DNA of 49,603 bases from MFZZ01 sp964610165 (GTDB taxonomy: Bacteria > Patescibacteriota > Microgenomatia > UBA1406 > GWC2-37-13), in contig CAZSUZ010000009.1 in assembly GCA_964610165.1 (NCBI GenBank), positions 1 through 49,603 of the forward strand, written 5' to 3'. Positions 32,448 to 40,882 of the stretch are shown one piece after another. How positions within the stretch are numbered: the stretch's first letter is position 1; the number at the start of each line of letters is the position of its first letter. The notes beneath the pieces were generated by a model. The model was not told the DNA's origin, made no database searches, and saw nothing but the letters and a program-made list of their open reading frames with translations. Position numbers and translations under genes: made by a program.

Positions 32448-32722
32448 TATCTGTCTCCTGAATTATTAACATACTTCATACAAGTCTGCTCTAATAAGAT
32501 ATTATATGCTTTTGCACAAGCCTCACACCCACATCGTTCTGCGTGAAGTCGTTCTTTATGTAGCATTAAAATATCTCTTTCATATTCATCTCCAAAAGCA
32601 TCAGTCACAATTTGCTCTACTTCGGGCAGAATACTTTCATCTTCCACAAAAGGTGTTGATTCTTTTACTCTATTGTGAGGAGGCGAATATGCTTCCTCTG
32701 GAATATAGTGATAGTCTTCCAT
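32447..32722 (-). CDS. Hypothetical acidic protein with cysteines (91 aa)
   Basis: The product is acidic, with HAERCGCEACAKAYN near the C-terminus, which suggests zinc binding by three closely spaced Cys and a His. It lies one base from the epimerase gene. No family was recognised. Confidence 0.55.
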   Translation of the reverse strand: MEDYHYIPEEAYSPPHNRVKESTPFVEDESILPEVEQIVTDAFGDEYERDILMLHKERLHAERCGCEACAKAYNILLEQTCMKYVNNSGDR

Positions 32723-32723
32723 A

Positions 32724-33728
32724 TTACATTATTTTTTCTTTCCAGGTTTTTGGTACCTTATCTCCTGTTAGTTCTAATTGATCAAGATATTGGAACGTTT
32801 GTGGACCTATTGTTTTGGCCCATTCAACCATCTGTTTTACTCCTTCTTCTAGTGTTATTGTTGTTTTATATCCCAATAGTCTTTTTGCTTTTTCATTTGC
32901 ACAAAATGCATGTTTTACTTCTCTTGGTCTATCTGGATAATATATTGGCTTAAGTTCTGAACCAAAAGCAGACAAAACAGTTTCTGCTAGTTTATTAATT
33001 GTAAATTCTTCCAAAGGTCCTACATTAATAATTTCTCCATTTGTTTCTGATAAAAATCCAGCTTTTGCAATATATGGCGTTACATCATCTATATATGAAA
33101 AAGCCCGAGTTTGTTCTCCGTCTCCATAAATAATAGGTGCTTTTCCTTGCATAATACGATTTACAAATATACCAACAACATTTCTATATGGGTCCGAGAG
33201 AATTTGTTTTGGTCCATATACATTGTGAGGACGTATGATAGTGTAATCAAAACCATGAACATCAGCTAACACTTCTGTTGCCTCTTCCATGGCGGTTTTA
33301 GCAATAGCGTATATATCAGTAGGCTTACGATCCATAAACTCATAGAATGGGGTATTTTGATCACCGTAGACCGACATAGATGAACATACTACTATCTTTT
33401 TCATTCCATTGTTAATTGCGGGAACGATAAGATTTAAAAAAGCGTTGTAATTATTTTCTGTAATATGCGCTGGCATGAACTGACTAAGGCCTTCGTGAGC
33501 CCAACAGGCAAGGTGATAGACAAGCTCTGGTTTATGCGAATTTATGTATAATTCCATTGAACGTTTATCGCGCATATCGGCAATGGTAAAGTGAATGTTC
33601 TTTGGTACATTTGATTGTCTGCCTATTGAAAGGTTATCTATTCCAAGAACTTCGTGTCCTTCATTTGCTAAATGTTCAGCAAGGTGTGAAGCTATGAATC
33701 CAGCTACACCTGTTACGAGTATTTTCAT
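32724..33728 (-). CDS. NAD-dependent sugar epimerase/dehydratase
   Basis: The 334-residue protein is an extended short-chain dehydrogenase: GVAGFIASHL (7-16, nucleotide-binding loop), IDNLSIG (30-36), VVCSSMSVYG (113-122) and the catalytic Tyr140-x3-Lys144 (YAIAK). The pattern IIRPHNVYGP and RAFSYIDDV matches nucleotide-sugar 4-epimerases or dehydratases. It probably makes a modified nucleotide sugar for the nearby transferases. The four-base overlap with the next small gene indicates coupling. Confidence 0.92.
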   Translation of the reverse strand: MKILVTGVAGFIASHLAEHLANEGHEVLGIDNLSIGRQSNVPKNIHFTIADMRDKRSMELYINSHKPELVYHLACWAHEGLSQFMPAHITENNYNAFLNLIVPAINNGMKKIVVCSSMSVYGDQNTPFYEFMDRKPTDIYAIAKTAMEEATEVLADVHGFDYTIIRPHNVYGPKQILSDPYRNVVGIFVNRIMQGKAPIIYGDGEQTRAFSYIDDVTPYIAKAGFLSETNGEIINVGPLEEFTINKLAETVLSAFGSELKPIYYPDRPREVKHAFCANEKAKRLLGYKTTITLEEGVKQMVEWAKTIGPQTFQYLDQLELTGDKVPKTWKEKIM

Positions 33729-33955
33729 AATTGTTTAGGTCTTCCTAATTTATTCCATTCTAAAAACTCTTTATCAATAGAGGGCCATTTACTGTATTTA
33801 TTATCTACAAGATATTCTTTAATCCAATTATGTGGATTTTTTTGATCAATTTGGCCATTCCAATCATTGGGTGCAGCCCACCAATAAGCAGCTATATTAG
33901 GATAACCCAAAAATTTTCCTTTAGTGTCTATCGTTCCCCAAGGACTAGCGTACAT
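33725..33955 (-). CDS. Hypothetical protein (76 aa)
   Basis: The frame starts within the last codons of the transferase at 33945 and ends inside the epimerase start. The product is aromatic-rich (YPNIAAYWWAAPNDWNG, then IDQKNPHNWIKEYL). It does not resemble an epimerase or transferase fragment that I can name. Overlaps on both sides support translation. Confidence 0.55.
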   Translation of the reverse strand: MYASPWGTIDTKGKFLGYPNIAAYWWAAPNDWNGQIDQKNPHNWIKEYLVDNKYSKWPSIDKEFLEWNKLGRPKQL

Positions 33956-34700
33956 AATTTAACTCCTCTTTCAATTGTTCTAATTCTTTTAACCAATTTT
34001 CCATTTTGCTTCTTATTTCTAATGGTACTTTATACCAATCTTTATTGTCTCTGTCCCAGAACATTTCTACGTATTCTTGTTCTACTAATTTATCTGCCCA
34101 ATGAGCTGGTGTAGATTTTGGTTTGTTCCATCCTCTAAAGTGATGACACATCCAATTTTCAATGTTGATTACTCTTTTATCTCCTGAATAATCAAGAACT
34201 CCTGTAAATAACTTTTTAGGATTAACAGCCAGAGCATCATCTTCTTGTGCATCTTTAAGTCCATGATCATAATCTCCTGTCATGTAATAATTTATTGAAT
34301 CTGATCTAAAATCCATTTGATATGCGTCTGCATCATTATTTTGAATAAATTCAATAAATTGATCAAAATCGTAATCGGTAAAAAGCATGTCTGGATCAAG
34401 TCGTAATACAACATCACAGTCTTCCATCATAACAAGTCCTTCATTGTACAACTCTGCACGAAAGTCCATTTGTATTGGGTAAGCGCTGTCGTATATTTCT
34501 ACATTTGGAAAACAGTCTTCTAAAATTGTTCTTGACATATCTGGAACACTTTTATAACCATGTTCATTTTTGTAAGAAGGGAGTGGACCAGTCTGCATTA
34601 AGACTATTGATCGATCCACTCCACGAGCCAACATTTCAAAATGTGGCTTTATAAATAATTCTTGATTCCAAATTGGCGTAATAGAACCTATTTTTTTCAT
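33945..34700 (-). CDS. Glycosyltransferase with DPD motif (251 aa)
   Basis: The N-terminus MKKIGSITPIWNQELF and the central CDVVLRLDPDMLFTDYD place it in the GT-A fold, with DPD as the metal-binding DxD motif. The region KLFTGVLDYSGDKRV may bind the acceptor. It is the fifth sugar-transfer-type enzyme in the island. The start overlaps the stop of the gene upstream. Confidence 0.75.
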   Translation of the reverse strand: MKKIGSITPIWNQELFIKPHFEMLARGVDRSIVLMQTGPLPSYKNEHGYKSVPDMSRTILEDCFPNVEIYDSAYPIQMDFRAELYNEGLVMMEDCDVVLRLDPDMLFTDYDFDQFIEFIQNNDADAYQMDFRSDSINYYMTGDYDHGLKDAQEDDALAVNPKKLFTGVLDYSGDKRVINIENWMCHHFRGWNKPKSTPAHWADKLVEQEYVEMFWDRDNKDWYKVPLEIRSKMENWLKELEQLKEELNYVR

Positions 34701-35077
34701 TTTTTCTTTGCATCACTCTTAGCTTCAGTTGCTGTTTTAGCAGCTCCACTTGTTGCTTTTTCAGTAGCAGTTTCTTCAGTTTTTGCTTTCTCTAACTTAG
34801 CTGCCTCAACTTCTAATTCTTTTTTTTCTTTTTCAAGACTTGCTTTTAAAGCTTGTTGACTTTTTAATTTCAAATATTCCTCAAACTCAGATCTTTCATC
34901 ACGAGTGATTACTCCATACAATTCATAAGCTGAAACTTCTTCTCCTGTTGGTCCGACTGCAACAACATCTCCAGACACAATAAGCGCTTTTGGATCTGTA
35001 ATATCAACCGTTTCCCCCACTTTCAATTCTTTATTTTCAGATGGGAACCATTCTGGATTCTTTTTTTTAACTAACAT
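34697..35077 (-). CDS. Hypothetical protein with Lys/Ala/Glu-rich tail (126 aa)
   Basis: The gene has a reasonable ribosome-binding site (AAAGGAAGGTG). The first 60 residues (KVGETVDITDPKALIVSGDVVAVGPTGEEVSAYE) are beta-rich; the rest is a charged helix ending EATEKATSGAAKTATEAK. Such a tail is typical of a flexible linker or a virion-surface protein. No family was recognised. Confidence 0.6.
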   Translation of the reverse strand: MLVKKKNPEWFPSENKELKVGETVDITDPKALIVSGDVVAVGPTGEEVSAYELYGVITRDERSEFEEYLKLKSQQALKASLEKEKKELEVEAAKLEKAKTEETATEKATSGAAKTATEAKSDAKKK

Positions 35078-35100
35078 ATTTTACTCACCTTCCTTTCTAA

Positions 35101-35379
35101 TTAACTATTATTTTCTAGTAATTTTGGATTATCTTTTATAATTTGATATACGCTTTGAGCTAAAAACTCTACTTGTTGTTCAGGTAGCTCAGAGTTTATT
35201 GCGTGAAATAATTCATGCCAAAGAGTCACATTCATATAATCTTCTTTACCTTTTACAACTCTTATTTTTTGCTCAGTGTAATCTAATTGTCCGCATAAAT
35301 GTGAATTTTCTACGGCTTTTTCTTCAATTACAATGGTGTATTCTAATCCACCTATCTTTATTTTAGAGGGAATCTTCAT
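35101..35379 (-). CDS. Small HExxH putative metallopeptidase (92 aa)
   Basis: The ATG at 35379 (MKIPSKIKIGGLEYTIVIEE) sits immediately after the preceding stop; an earlier in-frame start would overlap it. The product contains VTLWHELFHAIN, a HExxH zinc motif, after a beta-rich beginning. Its size and the 'kIgG..YtV' N-terminus resemble small phage proteins of the ImmA/SprT-like superfamily. Catalysis is not proven, and the third ligand is uncertain. Confidence 0.7.
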   Translation of the reverse strand: MKIPSKIKIGGLEYTIVIEEKAVENSHLCGQLDYTEQKIRVVKGKEDYMNVTLWHELFHAINSELPEQQVEFLAQSVYQIIKDNPKLLENNS

Positions 35380-35381
35380 AA

Positions 35382-35579
35382 TTATGCTTTTGTTTTTTCT
35401 AATAGTGTTGGTCTTTCGTGTGGACCAGACATTGTTCCTTTGTAGCGTGTTGAAAAGCGTGATTGCGAAGCGCAAACTCGAGAACAATATGACACTTTTC
35501 CTCGTGTTGAGCGAACAACGACTGCTTTACCACAAACTGGACATGCGCCTTCTTTTGATTTTGTTTCATTAAATTGCAT
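35382..35579 (-). CDS. Small zinc-ribbon protein (65 aa)
   Basis: Four cysteines form a zinc ribbon, CPVCGKAVVV ... YCSRVCASQ, followed by a basic C-terminus (RFSTRYKGTM). The gene overlaps the large transferase gene by eleven bases. It probably binds nucleic acid or aids protein folding. Confidence 0.65.
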   Translation of the reverse strand: MQFNETKSKEGACPVCGKAVVVRSTRGKVSYCSRVCASQSRFSTRYKGTMSGPHERPTLLEKTKA

Positions 35580-38073
35580 TTTTTTCTCCTCCTTCTAATT
35601 CTTTAACTTCTAACCGTTTCTCTGGATTTTGTATATATATCTTAAACAATTCATTCCATAATTTAGCAACATTATCCCATTTGTAATATTCTTGAGCCCA
35701 TTTCATCATTGGCTCTCTTATTTCTTCTTGTTGCTTTGAATCTTTTAGAAGACCTATCAAAGCCTCAAAGTACTCCTTTTGTCCTTCTGGAGTTTGAATA
35801 TCAACATCTACTTTTAGTCCATTCTTTACTGTTTCTTCAAGTGCTGCGTAATTTGTTACAACAGGGATCGAACCACATGCTTGAGCTTTCATTGCTGTAA
35901 TACATGAAATTTCTGTAAAGTCTGTTGGATATGCCCAGATACCAGATTTAGAAAATTCATAATGTAGTGCATCTTGACCGACTCTTCCGTGAAACACAAT
36001 TCCTTTCTGCTTCATCATATCCATCCATTTCTTCTTTAGGGCCATTTGTGCAGGATTGTTTTTATGTGCAATATCAAACAAATTAAATCCATAGAATATA
36101 TGAAGCTCTGCATCTGGTACTTCTTGTATTACAGTTGGCCAGTTTTTAAGAAGATATACAAGTCCTCGGTCTGGTGATGATGCATAAATAATTCTTTTTG
36201 AATTACCTTTCCATTGTGTAATATTAATGTCAGAAATACCATTTGAAGTTATAAATATCTTTTCGTCAGGAATTTTATGGTATGTTCCATTTTTATGCAT
36301 TCTTAGGATGCTCTTATGATATTCTGAAAGAACAGCAATTTTATCAACCTTATCTAATCTTTCCTGTGTAAAGTCTGGATTATTTGGAACGTCATGAAGC
36401 CATAACATTGTGAATTTTGCTTTTGGATTTACATCTACAAATCCAATTGCTCTCCACAGTATTAATACATTAAAAGAATCTTTTGGATTCATGTCATACC
36501 AAGATCTATATTCTACTCCATCATGAATGCCAGCATTTTCACCTGGATCAGCATATACTGTTACTTTCCATCCTATCTTTGCCAATTCTTTAGATAATCG
36601 AATAACTGCTTCTTCGGAACCTCCGAGCCCTGTCTTAATGCTTTTTGGGCTCCATTTTTCAAAACCTGGACCACAAAGAATGGCAATCTCGTTATCTGCC
36701 CATGTTTTTGTAGGTAGGAATTTATGCCTCATTTGTGAAGCAAATTGCTCCTGTTGCATGTCTTCAGGGATGGATTGGACTAAGTTTGCAAGTCGTTTAT
36801 CGTCTCCTCTTGCCTCAAGATATTTTCCTAAGTATACAACAGACTGACATGCTTTATTAAAATCAACAAGATTTTTTACAGATTGATAATTATTTATAGC
36901 ACTCTCATCGTTTGGGGTTATTTTTAATATTTTTTCTGCTAAATTTAAAGCTTTATCAAGCTCTCCCTTATGTAGATTTATTTCTAGAGAAACTTGTAAA
37001 CTTCGTAGTTTGACTTCTCGTGGGAATGTAATAATTGTAGTTTCTGGTGTTGGTGTGTTAATTCCATTATAAAGCCATCTTTCTGCTTTTTTATAATCGT
37101 TCAACATAATATAACAGATAGCCACACCTATATAGTAGTTAGGGAATTCTGGCGCTTCATCAATAGCTGATTTATATGCCTCTAATGCAACTTCTGGTCG
37201 TTCCTGTAATATGGCTATTTCTGCAACATGTTCCCATGTAGTTGCTCGTTCTTCTCTCCAACCTGATGGGGCTCTATAATCAGCGTCTCCTGGATTACCA
37301 GCACCATATAAATATTCATGAAACAGTCCTATTGCAAGATTAAAATATAACTCTCTTTCTTTATCTTTTAGCATTTTTCCTCTGTCGAAATAAGATTTTC
37401 CAAGATATACTAAGGTGCGAGGATCTTTACGATTCTCTTTATTCATTTGTTTTTCTAGAATTCTGATATTTCTATCTAAATTATCTTCAGATCTTTTTAC
37501 ATTTGAAAGGTGAATGACTCGACAATCATTTCTTCCAATACGAATTAAATTTTCTTGCTTTTGTTCAATAAGCGTTTCGTGTAAATCGCCTATCCATTTC
37601 CAAGTATCATCATTTCTAACAATACGTTCTCTTTTGTGTTCTATTAAGACTTCTTTAACATTCCCATCTTCGTCCAAATCAACAGCATATAAATAATTAA
37701 AATAAACCGCTGCTTGTTTTTGTTCATACATTTCTTTTACGATCTGAGGTAGGTTTTCTGCTCCATCTAAAACATCATCAGCATCTTGCCAATAAACAAA
37801 ACAATCATCTCCTTTTGGCACTTGATCCAAGGCATATTGACGAGCAGCTGAAAAATCATCCACCCATTTGAAATAAGAAGTGTGTGCTTTAAGTTTTTTT
37901 AGAAGAGTAACTAGTTTGTGAGTAGATTCTGGTTTTTTGTCACCAAAAGTAATAGTTATATATATATCGTTAACGTAGTCTTTTATTGAGTTAATAGATC
38001 GCTCAACAATCTCAACAGGTTCATCTTCTTTAATGATCATGTTAAGATATAATTTCGGATTCTTTTCTTCCAT
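35569..38073 (-). CDS. Trifunctional glycosyltransferase: GT2 + TPR + GT4 (834 aa)
   Basis: Residues about 1-200 are a family 2 domain (MIIKEDEPVEIVERSINSI, and the donor site CFVYWQDADDVLDG). Residues about 215-430 are TPR-like helical repeats (TLVYLGKSYFDRGK, YYIGVAICYIMLNDYKKAERW, KALNLAEKILKITPNDESA). Residues about 475-820 are a family 4 domain with NEIAILCGPGFEKW, IIYASSPDRGLVYLLKNWP and KAQACGSIPVVTNYAALEE. Two transfer activities on one scaffold suggest processive glycan assembly. It is the first and largest gene of the island, after the two short genes at 38094 and 38295. Confidence 0.85.
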   Translation of the reverse strand: MEEKNPKLYLNMIIKEDEPVEIVERSINSIKDYVNDIYITITFGDKKPESTHKLVTLLKKLKAHTSYFKWVDDFSAARQYALDQVPKGDDCFVYWQDADDVLDGAENLPQIVKEMYEQKQAAVYFNYLYAVDLDEDGNVKEVLIEHKRERIVRNDDTWKWIGDLHETLIEQKQENLIRIGRNDCRVIHLSNVKRSEDNLDRNIRILEKQMNKENRKDPRTLVYLGKSYFDRGKMLKDKERELYFNLAIGLFHEYLYGAGNPGDADYRAPSGWREERATTWEHVAEIAILQERPEVALEAYKSAIDEAPEFPNYYIGVAICYIMLNDYKKAERWLYNGINTPTPETTIITFPREVKLRSLQVSLEINLHKGELDKALNLAEKILKITPNDESAINNYQSVKNLVDFNKACQSVVYLGKYLEARGDDKRLANLVQSIPEDMQQEQFASQMRHKFLPTKTWADNEIAILCGPGFEKWSPKSIKTGLGGSEEAVIRLSKELAKIGWKVTVYADPGENAGIHDGVEYRSWYDMNPKDSFNVLILWRAIGFVDVNPKAKFTMLWLHDVPNNPDFTQERLDKVDKIAVLSEYHKSILRMHKNGTYHKIPDEKIFITSNGISDINITQWKGNSKRIIYASSPDRGLVYLLKNWPTVIQEVPDAELHIFYGFNLFDIAHKNNPAQMALKKKWMDMMKQKGIVFHGRVGQDALHYEFSKSGIWAYPTDFTEISCITAMKAQACGSIPVVTNYAALEETVKNGLKVDVDIQTPEGQKEYFEALIGLLKDSKQQEEIREPMMKWAQEYYKWDNVAKLWNELFKIYIQNPEKRLEVKELEGGEKNAI

Positions 38074-38093
38074 ATAAAATAAATAGAAAGAGA

Positions 38094-38222
38094 TTACTTA
38101 CTTTTCTTGATAAATTTCTTGAACTTACCTCCAGCTTCAGGTTTTTTTCCTTTGTGAAAAATAGCATCCATCAATTTTGATATGCTTCCTTCTGTGTTTG
38201 TAAGTAATTTAAATGGTTTCAT
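38094..38222 (-). CDS. Short basic protein (42 aa)
   Basis: The ATG at 38222 lies eight bases after TTGGAGG, a clear ribosome-binding site, and is 20 bases past the TATATATAG of the promoter-like element. The product MKPFKLLTNTEGSISKLMD ends in a Lys-rich helix (KFKKFIKKSK). Although tiny, its promoter element, ribosome-binding site and position before the glycan genes support it. Confidence 0.6.
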   Translation of the reverse strand: MKPFKLLTNTEGSISKLMDAIFHKGKKPEAGGKFKKFIKKSK

Positions 38223-38242
38223 AATGTCATAACCTCCAATCT

Positions 38243-38280
38243 ATATATACATCGTATATGACTAATTTTTTATTTGTCAA
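38243..38280 (-). promoter_or_regulatory. TTGACA-N9-TTAGT promoter-like element before the glycan island
   Basis: On the minus strand TTGACA (38280-38275), nine bases, and TTAGT (38265-38261) continue into CATATACGATG and TATATATAG. It closely matches the element before the lysis genes. It probably drives the 42-residue gene and the glycan island. No hairpin or U-tract follows in this copy. Confidence 0.6.
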
Positions 38281-38294
38281 GTCGATAATAACTT

Positions 38295-38363
38295 TTAACA
38301 TTTGTGCCCACAAGTTGGGCAAACTTTTTCATTTTTTGTTTTTTTAATCGGTTTCTTTTTCAT
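38295..38363 (-). CDS. Possible micro-protein with zinc knuckle (22 aa)
   Basis: A 22-codon frame encodes MKKKPIKKTKNEKVCPTCGH and then KC, giving three Cys and a His in a CxxCGxxC-like knuckle after a Lys-rich start. A second ATG two codons earlier is equally possible. No ribosome-binding site is obvious and the frame is very short, so the reading is uncertain. It ends 15 bases before the promoter-like element. Confidence 0.35.
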   Translation of the reverse strand: MKKKPIKKTKNEKVCPTCGHKC

Positions 38364-38385
38364 AAACATATAATTAATTTATAAT

Positions 38386-40767
38386 TTAAGACGCATTAGA
38401 ATAAAATTTTATTTTATTATCGTTTAAATAATTAGAAGGTGTCTGTGAAATAGAAATTACAACCAACTTCCATAAATTTTCAACACTATTAAAATTCATT
38501 GTTGTTATTCCTGCATTAGCTAATATTTTTGCAAGCCATAATTTTTCAAGTTGTTGTAATGGTGTTCTAGCACTCACACCAGCACCAATAAATCCAGACA
38601 TGTATCGTCTTTTAATATTGTTTAGTGGTTCTCTTGGCTCAGCTCCACCTACTTTTTGCACGAAATATGCTCGTTCAATTTGTGAAAGTGCTGCATAACC
38701 CACTCCTCGAATTGGTCCAGGAGCAGAGAATATCCAACCTGTATTTCCTGAAACACTTGTACTGTTTGCTCCTGCATACCAAGTGGCTCCGCCCTGTGCT
38801 ATAGAATTAGTAATAGAAAGGTAATCACTTGAAATTGTACCAGTAGAACAAGTTAATGTGTGTGTTGCAGCTGTTGCCGATTCTATTGACATAAGTTTTC
38901 CTGATGTTCCGTTTATTTGCCATCCTGAAGCGCTTCTAATAGTTGTTGTTGTCCCTGCTGTAAACTGAATAATACGAGCATTTGTTATATCAGAAAATTC
39001 TATACCAGCAAAAGAATTTGATCCAGTTATAACAAGTGTTCCTGTTGACCCTGCGACTGTATAACGGAGTGTTCCATACGTTCTTCCACCGCCTTGAAAG
39101 GTGCGAGTGCTACTTGAAGTTGTTGACACAACAATAGTTCCATTTTCACCATTAAACGTACCACCTGCTGAAGCCCAAACCCACAAGTTAGAAGTTGTTC
39201 TTGTTAGATTCCATGTACTAGTACCCATATTTATGGTACGTGTTGTTCCACTTGCTCCATCAAACAAACTTCTAATAGTAACAGTAAAACCATTTGAGTC
39301 AAACGTGCCTCTTTTTACTTCAAAATCATTATCCGTACTAATTGTAAAAGCATCTTGTAGTGTATATGTTCCATTGTGACATTCTATTGTCATTAAAGGA
39401 GTCCACGATTTTCCAGCGCTTGTTATTGTGTGTGATCCTCTTCCAGCGAATGTTAATCTTGCGGTTCCAGAAATTGTCATTCCCGATATTAAAGTAACAG
39501 ATCCAAAAATTGATGTTGCACCAAATGCCCATGTAGGGCTACCAGTTGCTCCTGTCCATGTTATGTCTTTTCCAAGTCTTGGCATATCAGCTGTTAATGT
39601 CCCGCCTGTAATACTTGCACCGCTCACATTGTCTTGTGGTAATGGAACACGAGAAGTCCAGATAGTTACATCAGACCAATTTTTATTTGTTGACATTGTT
39701 GCTGTTTGTGTTGCTGCTGTAGTAAATGTAATACCACTGTTTCCTCCACAATCCCCTATATAAGTTGCACCAGTTCCTGCTGTTGTCCATGTCGCCGCAC
39801 CAGCACCTGTAATATCTTGGAAGTCTACTGTATTTGTCAAAACCACAACTGCCGCTGTTATAGTTCTTGCAGACCCAACAGAATTGGATTGTACGAGAAT
39901 ACGATTAATATCAGAATCGCTTGAACAAGTAAATGTTCCAGAAGCAGATAAATTACCATTAATAGAGAACCCACAAGTTTTTGAAGCGGCACCAACAACC
40001 GTAATGTCTCCATATGTTCCTGCTCCCTGCCAAAAAAATGTAGCTCCACTAGGGATGTTTACATTAACAACTCCATAATTTTGTCCACTTGTTACAGTCC
40101 ACGCATTACCATTACACGTTATAGTAGAGCTTGCTGCCGACAAAGTAAGTCCAGAAGCATTGTTAATAATCCACGACGTTTGAGATGTAGAAGTTAAGGT
40201 TATATTGCTTGATCCAAGGGTTAAAGATCTAGTGTTGCTATTATTTGAATCAAACCTACCCCATGAACATGTTTGGCCATTTATGTCGAGAGAACCTCTA
40301 GTTAAAGTAACGGCACCACTACTTGAAACAGTGTGTTGCCCTGTATATTGCCAATTTCCTCCTGATGCAGGACTAAAAGTTACTGATCCTGTTGTTTTGC
40401 CTGCAAAATCAATTTCCTGTTGGGTTGCAGAAGTGCTAACAAATACTATTGTCGAACTTGTTGCACTACCAACGGTGTATGTCATTCCAGCTACGAATTT
40501 TAGGGCAATATTAGAAGCTCCAGCCGTTGCATCTCCGATACCTAATGAAAAAAATGAGTTGTGAGTAAGTGTTCCTGTGTAACCAGTACAGTTTAATGAA
40601 CGACACACTGAAATAGCCTCAATAGTTACGTTTCCTGAATTTGCGTCTAAAAAAACATCGTCCGCTGCTGTTGGTTTTGTTGTATCATTTGCTCCACCAG
40701 AAGTAGTAGACCATGTTGTGTCGTCATTCCAATTTCCCCCTGCTGTAATTGCAAATTTATTCGCCAT
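38386..40767 (-). CDS. Repetitive beta-helix-type adhesin or tail-spike protein (793 aa)
   Basis: The start MANKFAITAGGNWNDD at 40767 follows the U-tract of a cassette hairpin. Much of the chain is a Ser/Thr/Gly/Asn-rich beta repeat (TLTSTSQTSWIINNASGLTLSA, VTIRSLFDGASGTTRTINMG), consistent with a right-handed beta-helix. The N-terminus 'GGNWNDDTTWS' resembles G8-like or secreted filamentous adhesins. The C-terminus (AYFVQKVGGAEPREPLNNI) differs and may anchor it to the virion. It is probably a receptor-binding or depolymerising protein. Confidence 0.7.
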   Translation of the reverse strand: MANKFAITAGGNWNDDTTWSTTSGGANDTTKPTAADDVFLDANSGNVTIEAISVCRSLNCTGYTGTLTHNSFFSLGIGDATAGASNIALKFVAGMTYTVGSATSSTIVFVSTSATQQEIDFAGKTTGSVTFSPASGGNWQYTGQHTVSSSGAVTLTRGSLDINGQTCSWGRFDSNNSNTRSLTLGSSNITLTSTSQTSWIINNASGLTLSAASSTITCNGNAWTVTSGQNYGVVNVNIPSGATFFWQGAGTYGDITVVGAASKTCGFSINGNLSASGTFTCSSDSDINRILVQSNSVGSARTITAAVVVLTNTVDFQDITGAGAATWTTAGTGATYIGDCGGNSGITFTTAATQTATMSTNKNWSDVTIWTSRVPLPQDNVSGASITGGTLTADMPRLGKDITWTGATGSPTWAFGATSIFGSVTLISGMTISGTARLTFAGRGSHTITSAGKSWTPLMTIECHNGTYTLQDAFTISTDNDFEVKRGTFDSNGFTVTIRSLFDGASGTTRTINMGTSTWNLTRTTSNLWVWASAGGTFNGENGTIVVSTTSSSTRTFQGGGRTYGTLRYTVAGSTGTLVITGSNSFAGIEFSDITNARIIQFTAGTTTTIRSASGWQINGTSGKLMSIESATAATHTLTCSTGTISSDYLSITNSIAQGGATWYAGANSTSVSGNTGWIFSAPGPIRGVGYAALSQIERAYFVQKVGGAEPREPLNNIKRRYMSGFIGAGVSARTPLQQLEKLWLAKILANAGITTMNFNSVENLWKLVVISISQTPSNYLNDNKIKFYSNAS

Positions 40768-40779
40768 AATTTTAAGCAC

Positions 40780-40876
40780 AAAAAAAACCGCCTCATTCTA
40801 AAATGGCGGTCTAATACGTGTGCTACGTTTTTAAACTTATATGTTTATAGAATCATACTAAAATATATTTTGTCAA
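40780..40876 (-). promoter_or_regulatory. Intergenic cassette, copy F
   Basis: TTGACA (40876-40871) and TTAGT (40861-40857) are nine bases apart. A CATATAAGTT block precedes an ACGT-AGCAC-ACGT hairpin (40816-40828), then an ACCGCC/GGCGGT hairpin (40787-40810) and eight Ts, ending about 12 bases before the start at 40767. The hairpin loop AGCAC is the same as in copy E, though the stem differs. Confidence 0.7.
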
Positions 40877-40882
40877 GACTAC

